From positions 2,791,945 through 2,855,944 of the forward strand of contig OZ024852.1 in assembly GCA_964017145.1 (NCBI GenBank): DNA of 64,000 nt, in the 5' to 3' direction. The notes below the pieces were generated by a model. The model was given only the letters and a program-made list of their open reading frames with translations. It was not told where the DNA came from and ran no database searches. The DNA comes from Agrocybe praecox (lineage: Eukaryota > Basidiomycota > Agaricomycetes > Agaricales > Agrocybaceae). Every line of letters begins with the position of its first letter. Positions within the stretch are counted from its first letter, which is position 1. A program made the translations under genes and the position numbers. This document shows positions 47,813-59,313 of this stretch, in pieces.

Positions 47813-48717
47813 CTAATCCAAGTCAAATACGAGAATCTCTGCAGACCGATCTCCATCGTTCTCCACAGTCAAGTGGTTACCCTTGTTTCCTACAAAAATG
47901 TACGCGCCGTCTCCTTCCCGCAGCGTCACAACCTCACCACCTCGCGAGCTGACCTTCACACTGGCACCGCTCGCCTTACCCTCGTTGTATCCACTCGTCT
48001 GGATCACATGGATGTACCCTTTCTTCCTCTCCAAGGGCCTATTTAGCGACTTTCCCTGGCTCAGAATCGTCGCATACAGCGTCAGTGGGCTCTGTACTGG
48101 CGCAGGACCAGTTGCTTCCCGTTCCACGATCACTCCTTCTGCGTCTGCGGGCGCGACAATTTTCGCCCACGTATCCTTCTTCTCATCGTCGCTGAAGTGT
48201 CGCGTGTAGTACTTTGGTGGGAGCCGCGACACAGACGGAAGAGCCCATATTTGGAGGAAATGGACCTGTTTGGAGCCATGCGCCTTTTCCGAGTGAGAGA
48301 TTCCAGTTCCTGTGGATGTCATTTGGAGGTCGCCGCGTTTGAGGATCTCGATGTTGCCCATTGAGTCTTTGCTACAAAGACTTGAGTAAGTGCAAATTCA
48401 TGTAGACATGAGCGGAATAACTTACTGCTCGAGTTCTCCAGACACCACATATGAGAATATTTCGAATTCGCGGTGCGAGTGGGTTCCGAACCCTGTATGA
48501 GGCGCGACTCGGTCCTCATTGATCACCCGTAGAGATCCAAAGAGTTCGTGACCACCGTCTTGGTACCTACATTGTATCGTGAGTATCAACAAACTAGATT
48601 TCCAACAAATAAACGAACGAACATAGCGAATGAGAAGGTGTGGAAGGTCTTGAGCCATTCATGGTCGGCGTGTCCGCGTTCTTCACTCCTGCGAGGTACG
48701 AATTTCATGGAGCTCAT
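47813..48717 (-). CDS. pirin-family bicupin protein, copy 2
   Basis: Same gene structure as copy 1: three exons, two introns and 264 residues, on the opposite strand. I count about ten base differences over the 905 bp, and both introns are identical to those of copy 1. The two amino-acid changes I see both lie in the C-terminal half: Gly to Arg in NRPLERKKGYIHVIQ, and Thr to Lys in SGASVKVSSRGG. All four predicted metal ligands are kept, so the protein should work. Both copies point toward each other, so a transcript running through the 5.9-kb gap would be antisense to the other copy. Confidence 0.92.
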
Positions 48718-49515
48718 TGCTGCTGTTTCAGTTGAGAAGCTGTGAATGTTTTTGAAGTATTGAGCTCGAAGGTTTGCTTTAGCCAGATGGAGAAGAGAAG
48801 ACAGATTGCTTGACGTGGTTTGTGGTAGCAAGTCGAGGTAGATAGCGAGGCTTATATAGACAGGCAGCAGAGCGATGTGAATGAGGAGGCAGGATTTGGG
48901 TTGCATTATCCATCGCGTTGGGATCGGATTAGATATACAGACGGTCACAGTCAAGTCGTCTTCCGTGATAGCCTTGGTCATTATGACCGGGATTCCCTTT
49001 TCTGGTAACCGCGAGCCCACGAGTGCCCACGGTCTGACAAACATGCTTGGCGGTCACGTAGATTTAATAGCGGATGGAAAGCACGGATGACGATGAACTC
49101 AGTCATTTGAATATCGTAAAGCGCAGGTGTTCAAACGTACATATCTCGGATAGATGGAGGAAGGTGCTCATGAATTTTTTGAGCTTGAAGTGCACGGTTA
49201 CATCGTTCACGACGTGTAAACTTTACGAAGATTTGACGACAGTGAAGCGCAGAAAGAATATCGAACGGTTAATTAGTAATGGTATATTAGGGCGCTCATA
49301 CGTTGAACTCTGAATGGGACTCTGTCTCCACCAGCGCTCAGCCGTAATAGTAGGGCACATGTTTTGGACTCTGAGTAGGACGAACGAGACATGGTGTTCA
49401 AACGAATTTGCAGGGGGTGAGGAGTATTGGGGAATGTCCTATAAGGAAAAGAATGAGATACTCCCGCGTTGTTCGAATATGAAGCTTAATTGTGCTGTAA
49501 CGATAGTCTCAGACT
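48718..49515. other. upstream region of pirin copy 2
   Basis: Positions 48718-49044 match the 5' region of copy 1 at about 96%. Beyond that a 50-odd-bp segment (about 49045-49100) is absent from copy 1, then weaker similarity continues to about 49170. No gene is seen after that. Confidence 0.5.
48851..48858 (-). promoter_or_regulatory. TATA box of pirin copy 2
   Basis: TATATAAG on the - strand, 134 bp before the ATG at 48717, exactly mirroring copy 1. Confidence 0.6.
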
Positions 49516-50434
49516 TCAAGTAGGTTGGGTGGTGGATGCCGATGGCCTAGGTCTCCTTGGATCAGATACATTCGTTTCTGCGATAACCATACTTCGTATA
49601 CGGGCAGCAAAGACTTCCTGCATAAATGTGAAAGTATCGGTTAAGAAAATATCGAGCAAAACTTACATCTTTCTTGAACTCCTCGAGAAGCGAAGAAGTC
49701 TGACGCCACGCCCAGTTAAATTTACTGATCAATTTCTCTCTCATCTTCTCGTCAGTGGCTGCAAGGAACCTCGCTACACGAAGTTGCATCTCGGGCGTTT
49801 TGGTGTCGAAATCCTCCTTTGATTGAGGAAAGCTCATCAGCTGCTTCTGCCGTTCATTCTCTTCATATACAAGGCAATCCCGATGTTTTTTTTGCAGCAG
49901 TAGGAGGCGGGACAGATACGTATATCGCATCCTCTCCATATGGTCATTCCAATCAGCTTGTATGACGTAGTCATGCTGGGGAATTATTTTAGATTTGGTA
50001 AAGAGGATATAAAACATGGCATACCACCAAGTCCTTTTTGGTCGTAGCATTCGGGTCAGTGGAGCGATACCTTTCTTTCACATCGTCTTCGTATTCAGTC
50101 GCCTTCATCGCGTAAAACTGTTCAAGATCTTTTGTATGCTGTTTTCGAAGAGATGCAATTTGCTGGCTTAAATATTGCGAATTCTCAGGTTTCTCTATTT
50201 CTTCCTTCATGGTCTCTAGACTACAGTTATGTCAATACCGTTACGAAGAAAAGATATATATGTGACTCACTTTGGAACTTCTCTTTGTTGGTGGTCAATA
50301 AAAAACAATGCCTGTTTATGTGCACGAATCGCAGCCTCGATATTGTGCTCTGCTTCAGTAAATTCTTTTTGATAGCCATTTTGCCCTTGATACGCAGGTT
50401 TAGGCGTCCTCATTGAGATACTTTCGGCGTTCAT
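49516..50434 (-). CDS. coiled-coil protein of unknown function
   Basis: Four exons on the - strand join in phase. It starts MNAESISMRTPKPAYQGQNG and continues FTEAEHNIEAAIRAHKQALF, then ENSQYLSQQIASLRKQHTKD and EYEDDVKERYRSTDPNATTK. Further on are DWNDHMERMRYTYLSRLLLL and LISKFNWAWRQTSSLLEEFK, ending VFAARIRSMVIAETNVSDPR. The chain is almost all charged helix with heptad-like patterns, so coiled-coil formation is likely. I do not recognise a named family. There is no signal peptide or membrane segment. Its start is 123 bp from the start of the VPS9 gene on the other strand, so they probably share a promoter. Confidence 0.75.
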
Positions 50435-50557
50435 TGTAAGAAATGGTCAATATGGTGATGATGGTGATGATTAAAGAGGCGCGACACACTAAATCTACCG
50501 ATTACGGTGGCTTTCCACCAAACCGTCACCATTGAAATACGACCGACATAGTTCTTG

Positions 50558-53500
50558 ATGTCCTCCAGACGGGATAATGACTTCCCTGCGACTTCGATAG
50601 GAAGATCCTCTGGAGCTAGACTGCAGCAGCCCTCTGCTGCGCATGAGGCCCATCCGCTGTTATCACCAGGGCCGTCGTCTCCCACTCCTTCAGAAGTTAG
50701 TCATTCTGGAACGACCTCTGGGGCTGGAGCAACTCTCAGTGTCAATGGCGGTCCTAAGTATGTTCCTTATACGCCGAGGCAGCGTGTAACACCAACAGCA
50801 GCAACGACGGGGACAACTGTTCACCCATCTTCTCCTCAACATCAGCATGGAGACGCGACGAGCAAGTTACAACTGATGCATCTCAAAGCGGCTGCTCAAG
50901 CAATTGGACTGGACAGTGGGACACTTGGCTGGCTTATTCTTGAAAAGTTGGTTTTGAATGTGGAAGTATCCGACGAATGGATTGAAATATGGAGCGCTAT
51001 AACCACTGGCAAGGTACGCTACGTTCAGCTGGGAATGACATTAGCTCACCCCCTTGCGAGTAGGCAACTTTACTGCTACCATTAGAGTCAGCTTTCACGA
51101 ATGAGAAGATTACCGCAGATTTCGTGAAAGATCATGTTGTACTTTGCGATGGTCCTCACCGAAAGGAAGCCCCTTTCCTGACTTTATCAGGCCTTCGTGG
51201 TACTCTCGATGAGTATGTCAATCAAGAAACTTGCGGAATCATTGCTCATATCATATTTACGTACCAGTCAGACCCTAACAATTCGTTCAACTCTGTATCC
51301 TGTTTCAAAATTGTTTCAAGATATTCTAAATCCATCCACGCGAACAAATTCTTTATCACTTTTACCTCCTCTACCTAACGGACCTCCATCCATATACCCA
51401 CAATTTGAGGTTCCGTCTTACTCTCCCTCTTTACACTTGCCTCCTAGGTTGGCATCAATAAACAAACCTCCTCTCCCCCCGCGGCCAAGTAACCGATCCA
51501 CCACCTCCAACCTCAATGCAGTACCTTCCCGCATTGCTAACCCATTCGCATCGCTGTTTGGGACGAAACCCTCGACACCAATACCGCCTTCTCCGCCTTC
51601 CTCACTTCACAGCCTTGATGATTCCAATTCACCTGTGGAAGTATCGGCATTCACGATTAACCGCCGGATTGTCCGCAAGGACATCGCGAAAGAAATCAAC
51701 AAAGCTCTCAGAGGCGAGATCAAGGCAACCCTATCGTCTGTGGGGTCGTTATCTGTACCTCCTTGGGTCTTAGACCGTGTACATGATATGACGTCCGAAT
51801 GGTATCCTTTCATTAAGGGCAAAAGGAGTAACAAAGATGGAAGCAATGGGAATGGATACATCGTTAATCCTATAGAGGAGCACCCAGACGATGCAGCCGA
51901 GCATCTGCAGGATTTCTATCTGACACTGGAACAGGACATGCGAGATGGAGGAACCCCATTCCTTCCCCGGAGGAAAGAAAAAGATAGTGAACCAGATACA
52001 GAAGATGAGAAAGGCAAGGAAAGACGTGAACATGACAGGATGGAGAGCGAAACTAAAATCCGCGAGGTCATGGAAATCGTCGAGAGAACGATCACGGCGC
52101 TTTTTTACGATCGGTAGGTTCTTTGTTCAAGAACTTCAGAGTGCATAATGTCGATACTAATTTATGTTTTCACAGACTTTTTATGCAAACGACGACGGAT
52201 GATGCGTCTCACGACGAAGCTTTATCAAGTCGTGTAGCTGCTCTAAATATGCTTGATCTTGGCTTAGGACATCTAGGCATAGATGTCGGTGAATCCATGA
52301 ATGAACCAGAGTTGAATGCTGTCGTTAGAGCCTGCGGAGATCGTGAGTATAACTTTTTATGAGAAGTTTGCTACAATGACAAATTTCTTTTTCGTGCATA
52401 GTTCTCTCTCAATTGGATACATGTCGTAACCCATCTGATAAAGCAGCGATTCTCGTAGCAGCTCATAAAGTAGTCGTCGGTGGGTGGTATTTTCAATATT
52501 CACCAGTCATTCGATGGCGTTAATCGTCGTGTATACCTTTTGCCAGATGGATTGTCTAGACTACCTCCCATCCATCTAATTTCCGAAGACGACGTCAGTA
52601 AAGAAGATGCTCCCCTTACGGCGAGGCCAGCCGTCGTCGAAGTTGCTGAAAAGGATTCATCTCTCCCAGTATCAATCAGCACTTCGCCTCTGACTAAAGC
52701 AGACTCTAGCTTTGCTGTCACAAGTACGACTTCTCCACCTCCTTCCAATGTAGTTTCATCGGACACGTCAACTACCCCGTCTTACAAATCCAATCCTCCT
52801 CCTCCACTTCCCCTTCGCGCTGAGGATGTTCAATCACCGCAAGAACTAGCGGCCATTCCAGCAACATCTCACACCCAGGCTCAATTGAAACTACCTTCTC
52901 CGCAGAAAGAACCTACACCTGTATCGGGCGATGTTCTTCTTCCTTTGATTATATTCTCCGTTGTCAAAGCCAATCCTCCACACCTGGTATCGAATCTTCT
53001 ATTCACACAAAGATTCCGAAACCAGTCTGTGGGTGGCGAAGAGAGCTACTGTTTGATCAACCTAATGGCGGTTGCTGAGTTTTTGGAAAACGTCGACATG
53101 GCTGGTCTGGGGCTTGGAGATAGTGACAAGGTCATGAGGTAGGCGCATATACCTTTTTTTAATTCTTTTTTTAAAAAAAGACTGAATTCTTTTCTAGTAT
53201 CGCTGATTTGACCCCCATCCCCCTAAACCGGAGTCCAGTAACCGCAGAAACTCCTTTAGAACCCATAGACGCATACGGCGGAATAAGGGGTCGCGTAGGC
53301 CAACAAGTTGACGCCATCGCCGACTCCGCAAACAAAGTAATAAGTGGCGTCGTTGATTCATCATTCGGCATTCTTCGCTCGTTCATGCCTGTTGGTGGTG
53401 TTGACCCTAAATCCCCGTCCACTGGTCGTATCACTCCCGGAACTCCAAGGCATGGCTTTGGTCTCCTGAGACGAGAGAGCGGATTCTCGATCGCTAGTCT

Positions 53501-54310
53501 CGCAGCATCATTACCCATATCTCGCTCCAGGACAAATACAAACCAAGGTGAAGAATTGGGTCAGCAGCTCGTGACAGTATCCAGACCTGGATCCGTCAAG
53601 TCAAGGACTTCGATAAGGTCGAGGCATTCTCTGAAGATAAAAGTTGGGGGTGAGGATAGTAACGACGATGGAAGTGACAATGATGACAGTGCGAGTACTG
53701 ATGACGAGGATGACGAGGACGGAAGCGATGATGATGATGGTGCTGGTGCTGCTGCCCATGGCGACAAAGGCGATGAATTTGCATTCGAATACGATGCAGA
53801 CGACGTTGGACCTTCCGCTACAGGGGATGCGAGGAGCATACGCAGCTTCGAGAGTATGCTCAGTGCAAGTAAAGAAAAGGAGACAGAGAAAGGCAAGTCG
53901 CGAGTGCCTCGTGCAAGAAAGAGCTTGTCAGATCGACTGGCTTCGGTGTCTGCTCTTGCTGCTAAAAAGGCGCGTGCTCTCCCTGAAAAAATAACAAATG
54001 CGTGTGCTCATTTTAAACAAACATACAGGGTACATCTCCGCCACCAGAATCAAGACGAACATCTCTTCTTCTGCAGCCTTCAAGTTCTATCACAAGACCT
54101 GACCACAGTCCTTCCTCATCTCGAGCCGCGTCCCCGTCACCTGCACCGCTAACGACGTCCCCTCCGATTCAACTACGGCTTGCCCCTCCCAAGCAGAGGT
54201 TTATCGAATGCACGCCGGACGATTTACGTCTCTCGGAGGTGGGCGAACTTCTGCGCGATTACAGGCGGCTGGTCGAAGGGATTAGAGCTGCTGGTGGTTT
54301 CATTGAATGA
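50558..54310 (+). CDS. VPS9-domain protein, probable Rab5-family GEF
   Basis: The N-terminus MSSRRDNDFPATSIGRSSGA is disordered. A helical region follows (LKAAAQAIGLDSGTLGWLIL, EWIEIWSAITTGK). The VPS9 domain comes later: a helical bundle FMQTTTDDASHDEALSSRVA and LDTCRNPSDKAAILVAAHKV, then the catalytic core SGDVLLPLIIFSVVKANPPH and GGEESYCLINLMAVAEFLEN. The Asp before LLP and the Tyr in EESY are the conserved exchange residues. VPS9 proteins load GTP onto Rab5/Vps21-type GTPases in endosome traffic; which Rab is unknown. Long Ser/Pro and acidic linkers surround the core (DDEDDEDGSDDDDGAGAA). The C-terminus ends KQRFIECTPDDLRLSEVGEL and RLVEGIRAAGGFIE. About eight introns. The junction near 53950-54030 is uncertain: the upstream frame must shift by one to reach GTSPPPESRR. 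Confidence 0.85.
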
Positions 54311-54919
54311 GGTATATTAGTCATTTTCTATTGATTTATTTTGCTTGGTCTCCACTGTTCTTCATTTTTTTGTTCAGATTTTGCCGACTTATGCTTAAAT
54401 TGAGCAAATTCCGTTTATCCAGTATTGCTTGCTCTACAAGCTATTCAAAACTGTATCAAACTGCGTGACAAAAGTGGGAAAGAATCGAGATTCACCAACA
54501 TAGCCTGGTTTCCAACCTCTTCTTCCGTTTTCTCTCTTTCCGCCGTTGTTTGATACATTTTTAAATTCAGTTTGAAATTTTAAATGCTAAAAATCCGACG
54601 CGTCCTTACTTCATTCTCTATGCTGTAGTTCATGCACACAACGGGTCAGTGTGCAAGTGCTTTCTCCGAGTCTCTTACCTAACCAAATAATATTGATAGG
54701 GGCTGTGCCCCCAATATGGAGGTTTTATCAGATATACCAAATCTGATTAATGATTCATGATCATCACCGGTTCCACCGCATAATGGCGACATGTCGTAAC
54801 GTTAAGGGGCTGTATATAAGCCCAATAGAGCTGCGCTTCTTACATCCAAGCGTCTTCTTTCCGTCTTATCATCCATAAAATCGCGAACCTCTACCCAAGC
54901 CACCCAAATTACCACTACC
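54311..54919. other. intergenic region before the I9 inhibitor gene
   Basis: This holds the VPS9 gene 3' UTR and the promoter of the inhibitor gene. A near-perfect short hairpin GGGGCTGTGCCCCC lies at about 54700. No exon is seen. Confidence 0.45.
54813..54820 (+). promoter_or_regulatory. TATA box of the I9 inhibitor gene
   Basis: TATATAAG about 100 bp before the ATG at 54920. A strong TATA box suits a highly expressed small protein. Confidence 0.6.
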
Positions 54920-55377
54920 ATGTCGCAGAAGTGAGCAAGCTGCAAGACTGCAACGACGAGCGATTAGACTGATCTTCGGACCCATAGATATATTGTCGTT
55001 TTCAAGGACGGTGTTAGTGGAGAAGACATTACACAGTACGCTAATGATGTTGTAGCTAATGGTAAGTATTTAGTACAGTATTACGCTTCACATCTCTGAG
55101 CTAATTTTTTGCAGGCGGCGAAATAAAGGAAAGATTCGACCTGGACGGCGGAATTCTGAACGTATGTTCTTGCCGGATCTTGCTAAATGACTCTAATTGC
55201 TTACAGGGATTTGCTGCTACCATCACTGACTCATTTCTGGAGAGTTTTAAGACCGTGATGGGCGATGTCATTAAATACATAGGTATGTATTCTCCTCTGA
55301 TTCTATGGGATCTTTGCTTTACTCACGCACTCGCTGCAGAGCCCGATAGCGAAGTGACGATTCAAGCCCAAGCATGA
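54920..55377 (+). CDS. small protease inhibitor, I9 propeptide type (Pbi2-like)
   Basis: Five short exons give about 80 residues: MSQKYIVVFKDGVSGEDITQ, YANDVVANGGEIKERFDLDG, GILNGFAATITDSFLESFKT and VMGDVIKYIEPDSEVTIQAQ. This is the inhibitor I9 fold of subtilisin propeptides, as in yeast Pbi2 and the Pleurotus inhibitor POIA1. Members block subtilisin-like proteases such as proteinase B; that activity is inferred. There is no signal peptide, so it should be cytosolic. Exon 1 encodes only MSQ plus two bases. Four introns for 80 residues is very dense but in phase throughout. Confidence 0.92.
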
Positions 55378-55924
55378 TGCATAGTCTTCAATAATCGCAT
55401 TGTAGTATAATAACAATAACTTTTCCCTTTTCCTCAAGGATAGTTCAACTTTTCATGCAAGATCTACTTGGACTTTCGGAAGCTTCCAGGTCGACGCGGC
55501 GATTGTGCTCCTACGCTCCATGCCCTATCTCTGCGAGCTCCGGGGGCATCTCCACACTTCAAGCGATCTAATCAATATAATCAGAATTTATGAACAACCC
55601 CACATTTCAACAAATGATGCATAAGTCGCGATAATGACGATGATTCATGGTGCATAATGACAGAACGTATGGTTGAAGTTCAACCGACTAAATAAGTGAA
55701 CGGTCCAGCAAACTATTTAAAAACTAGACAATATTCGACTTTATACACAATACATGTCATTCCGTTTCTGCAGCCGATATTAATTGACAAAAGGGGTACT
55801 CAAGGCAGTCACCGCGCGCCGCGTTCCCAGCGTCTATACTATCCTGTTGTCTACCACCATCATCTCGTATTTCACTTTTCTATACGTTTGGCTGCTTGAA
55901 TGCAGTGAAAAGGCATAATCATAT
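55378..55924. other. intergenic region after the I9 gene
   Basis: 3' UTR of the inhibitor gene and promoter of the next. A short frame at 55696-55899 shows no motif. Confidence 0.4.
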
Positions 55925-58900
55925 ATGCTACGACGTCAATACGGCGCGAATGCCCCGTCTACGTTGTCGACTGGCGGTCATGCGGAAGACGCTCAGCCGA
56001 ACGAGACAATCAATAAACGGGCACAAAAGCTTCCACCAATGATCAGAAGTACTACTCAACCTGATTTCAATCAACGTGGACGTGGAGGGTATCGAGGTCG
56101 TGGTCGCGGAAGGACGAATGATTGGAACCAACGAGGCCAGTGGAATTATCGAGGGAATTGGAACCAACGAGGAGGTTATACTTTCCGTGGCGAATCCTCG
56201 TGGAGAGGACGAGGAACACACGATAGCTACCCAGAGCGCGGTGGCCGGCGTTACGAAGAGTCGTCGCATTCTAGTAATCGAGAACGACGAAGCCCTACTG
56301 AGTTATCTGAAGAACTTCCAAGGAAGGACTCAGTCAACAGGTCGCGTTTGCCAAAGGCAACGGTTTCGACACAAATGGCTCCGGCTCCGTCTGTTGAACA
56401 TTGGATGGTCCACTCCAAGTTGCCTTCACTAAAGCTGCCCTTCACTTCAATGAAGAGACGGAAGTTAGAAGATGATTCTGAAATTTCGAACGAGGGAGAG
56501 GGAAGGACATATTCACCAGCACTTCATCTCTTGTCTCCGGCCGAAGTGTCCAATTTTGCGAGTTCATCGACATCCCTGAATGCATCTTTCAACTCCAAAG
56601 AAGAGACACTTACGACCGCGACTAGGGTAACCTTGTCACCTCCACGAGAACCAGTCGTCATCAAGACCGAACAATCTCCAGTAAAGTTGGAGACAAATTT
56701 TATTGTCAAACTCGAATACAGGTCTCTATCCCCAACCACCACTCTATCATCGCGCAAGCTCGTGACGGAGTCCTGTAGCTTCTACCCATACCCAGAAACT
56801 TGCAAGAACTCTAACCCGCAGTTTAGAGAGAACAGAAGGGCGTTTTTTAGGGAAAAGAATAAGGAATTGATTATATTGGGATTGAATAGAACAAACATTT
56901 TGTCCAGGTATGTGCCTCTATCTGTATGCAGAGAACTGTTTTCATGTTAATCAGCTTTGTATTGACAGGGACGATGGGCTCGTTATTGAATGGTAATTTA
57001 GCTTTTAATGATAGTCTTTTGCGTCTAATATTTCGCTAGGAAAAGTTCCGTACCCATATGGTCAGACACACTGTTGCCCGACATTCCAGACCCAAATTCT
57101 GCTACTTTGTCACTTTCGGTGCCACTTTCTCCTCCTACTCGGAAGCTAGTGACATCGTCGGAATGTTTCTATCCCTATCCAGAGTCATGCAAAGGCCCCG
57201 ATCCCGAATCCATGGGCAGACGTAAGGCATTTCACATAGAGAAAAACAGAGAGCTCGTTGCCTTGGGTTTGAGGAGGACAAGGGCATATTCGAAGTCAGT
57301 GCATGTCTTTAGTTCAGTTAGCTTCCTCATTAACTTCATATGGCTTTGATTTTCTTAGGGAAGATGGCCTTGTTATGGAATGGTATGTGAATGTTATTCG
57401 CTTTGTATCATCGCTCAACTTTGAGTAGGACAAGCCCGGTACCGGTTTGGTCAGATACCCTTCAGCCCGAAACTCAAGACCTCGCTTCTATGCTTCAGAT
57501 AGCTCATTCGGCGAATTACGAGCTTGCGATGACCTCACCCCAGGGGAGTAAAAAGCTCAATGAAAGATCACTGTCCATCATCAGCATATCTTCTAGTCGA
57601 ATAAACTCTCCGGCGGCAAGACCGACCTCCCAACCTCTACAGTCAGGTAGCGGCGCATATACGATGAAGAGTGGGACGCCACCATTGTGGAAGCAATCTG
57701 ACGGTGATTCCAATATGGTGGTCACTTCCTCTCCCCACCAAAAATCTGCTCTTGCGAGGCCGCATTCGCTGCCTAGAAGGCGATTGCCTCCTCTACCTGG
57801 CAGGGTTCACGTCTTGCGTCATGAGCAAGAGGACGAGCCCCGAACGGCCTCTCAACTTCATCTCACTTCCTCGCCAAATAGTCCTGCCAACTCGGCGAAC
57901 TCTGATAGTGCCGCTCTTATAGCGCGACATAGTGAGGATGGAATAGAACATTTGCTGGCGCCACCTCAAAGCGCGAGCGAGGTTGAAGAGGAACACTCAT
58001 CTGCAGAATCAGCATCAGCACCCCCGACAGCAAAACGAATGGTGTTTAAACTGAATCGGAACCTGTCTCGCAAGAATTTATCGTCATCGACACCAGGCCC
58101 TGTCCCTGTCCCTGTCCCAAGCAACGTTACTAGCAGCTTGGCTTCAAGTTCGTCTGGTAATATTTTAACACAAGGACCAGATACAACGCACAAATCGACA
58201 ACTTTTGAAGGCCACTTGGATCACAATAGTCCCCATCCAATCATCCTCGATGAATCTACTGTTGCAAATAACAGCCTTTCCTCTCGTTTAGAAGTGGAAA
58301 CTATTTCTAATGACCCGATAAATCATAATTCTGATGAAGTCCAAAGCAAGAAAATCCATCCAGTGATGGATGAGACTGATGGTAGTGATGTTGAATACCT
58401 TGCTTCGATGTTTCTCCAACGGTGAGTTCCGATTTTCTCCAACATCTCTCAGCAATTTTTTTAGATTTTCCCCTCGGTTTGTTCTATCTTCCATCTTCCA
58501 TTAGAATAACTACCGTATACATAACGACGGGGTTTGATTCAATTGTTGATTTATTCTTGTTCCTTTTCAGGTACTGTCAAGTGTTCGACACAGACCGTTC
58601 GAAATTGCAAATGGCATATGATAAAAATGCGCTTTTCTCATGCCGCGTCCATCACCTCGAGGGAACTTCATTTTCGATGGCAGGACCCTTCGCACCCGAA
58701 GCTAAGCATGCATTCCGTTCTTCTCGTGAGTATCGTGCTGTTATATTTAAACTAATGTTCATCCATCAGACTGACTGTGCTCGCTCGTTGTTGATAGCTT
58801 CATCGGTCGACCAAGGGCGGACACAGATCGCTACCAGACTTCTTTCCTTGGGACCGTATCTATTTTGCCCGCGTGATGTAGCATCGTGTATACACTACGA

Positions 58901-59313
58901 CGTGGTGGAGTCACCCGCGGGAATTTTGCTTACTGTGCATGGCGAAATTGTTAATCCTAACCCGGTAGGGCCCCATATGGACCATATTTTGACCTTGGAC
59001 CAGAGCTTCGTATTGAGGAAGAGGGTAGATGGGGACGATGGAGCTGACGCGGTGGATAGGTATGTTCCTTTTATTAACACACTTACCTTCATGTAAAGTC
59101 TTTATGTTTCACTTTTTTCTCTCTCCTCGGTGGAGTCTTTGACATTACCTAATTTTTTTTTGATGACCATCTGCTTTTAGACTTGGTGATTTGGACGGCG
59201 TGTTAGACTGGCCACTCATAGCAATTTCGCACCAGATGACTCTTCGGGCAGCCAGACTTCTGACGGTTGCACAAATTGAGGACCTCTTACCGTGGACGGA
59301 GGACATTTTTTGA
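55925..59313 (+). CDS. RGG protein with two tandem modules and Mex67/NXF-like NTF2 domain
   Basis: The N-terminus MLRRQYGANAPSTLSTGG is followed by an Arg/Gly-rich RNA-binding type region (QRGRGGYRGRGRGRTNDW). Two copies of one module follow. Copy A reads CSFYPYPETCKNSNPQFREN, LIILGLNRTNILSR, DDGLVIEWKSSVPIWSDTLL. Copy B reads CFYPYPESCKGPDPESMGRR, LVALGLRRTRAYSK, EDGLVMEWTSPVPVWSDTLQ. In each, DDGLVIEW is made by a 24-nt exon (56969-56992 and 57359-57382), so the exons were duplicated together. After a Ser/Pro-rich linker the C-terminus has YCQVFDTDRSKLQMAYDKNA, LLTVHGEIVNPNPV and LTLDQSFVLRKRVDG, ending MTLRAARLLTVAQIEDLLPW. This has the order of the NTF2-like domain of Mex67/NXF mRNA export factors. 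A role in RNA binding or export is inferred. I see no LRR region, so it is not Mex67 itself. Confidence 0.75.

Noticed and set aside
53561..53896. Ser-rich - strand frame inside the VPS9 gene
   Set aside because: Mirror of the acidic GAT-rich coding tract on the + strand.
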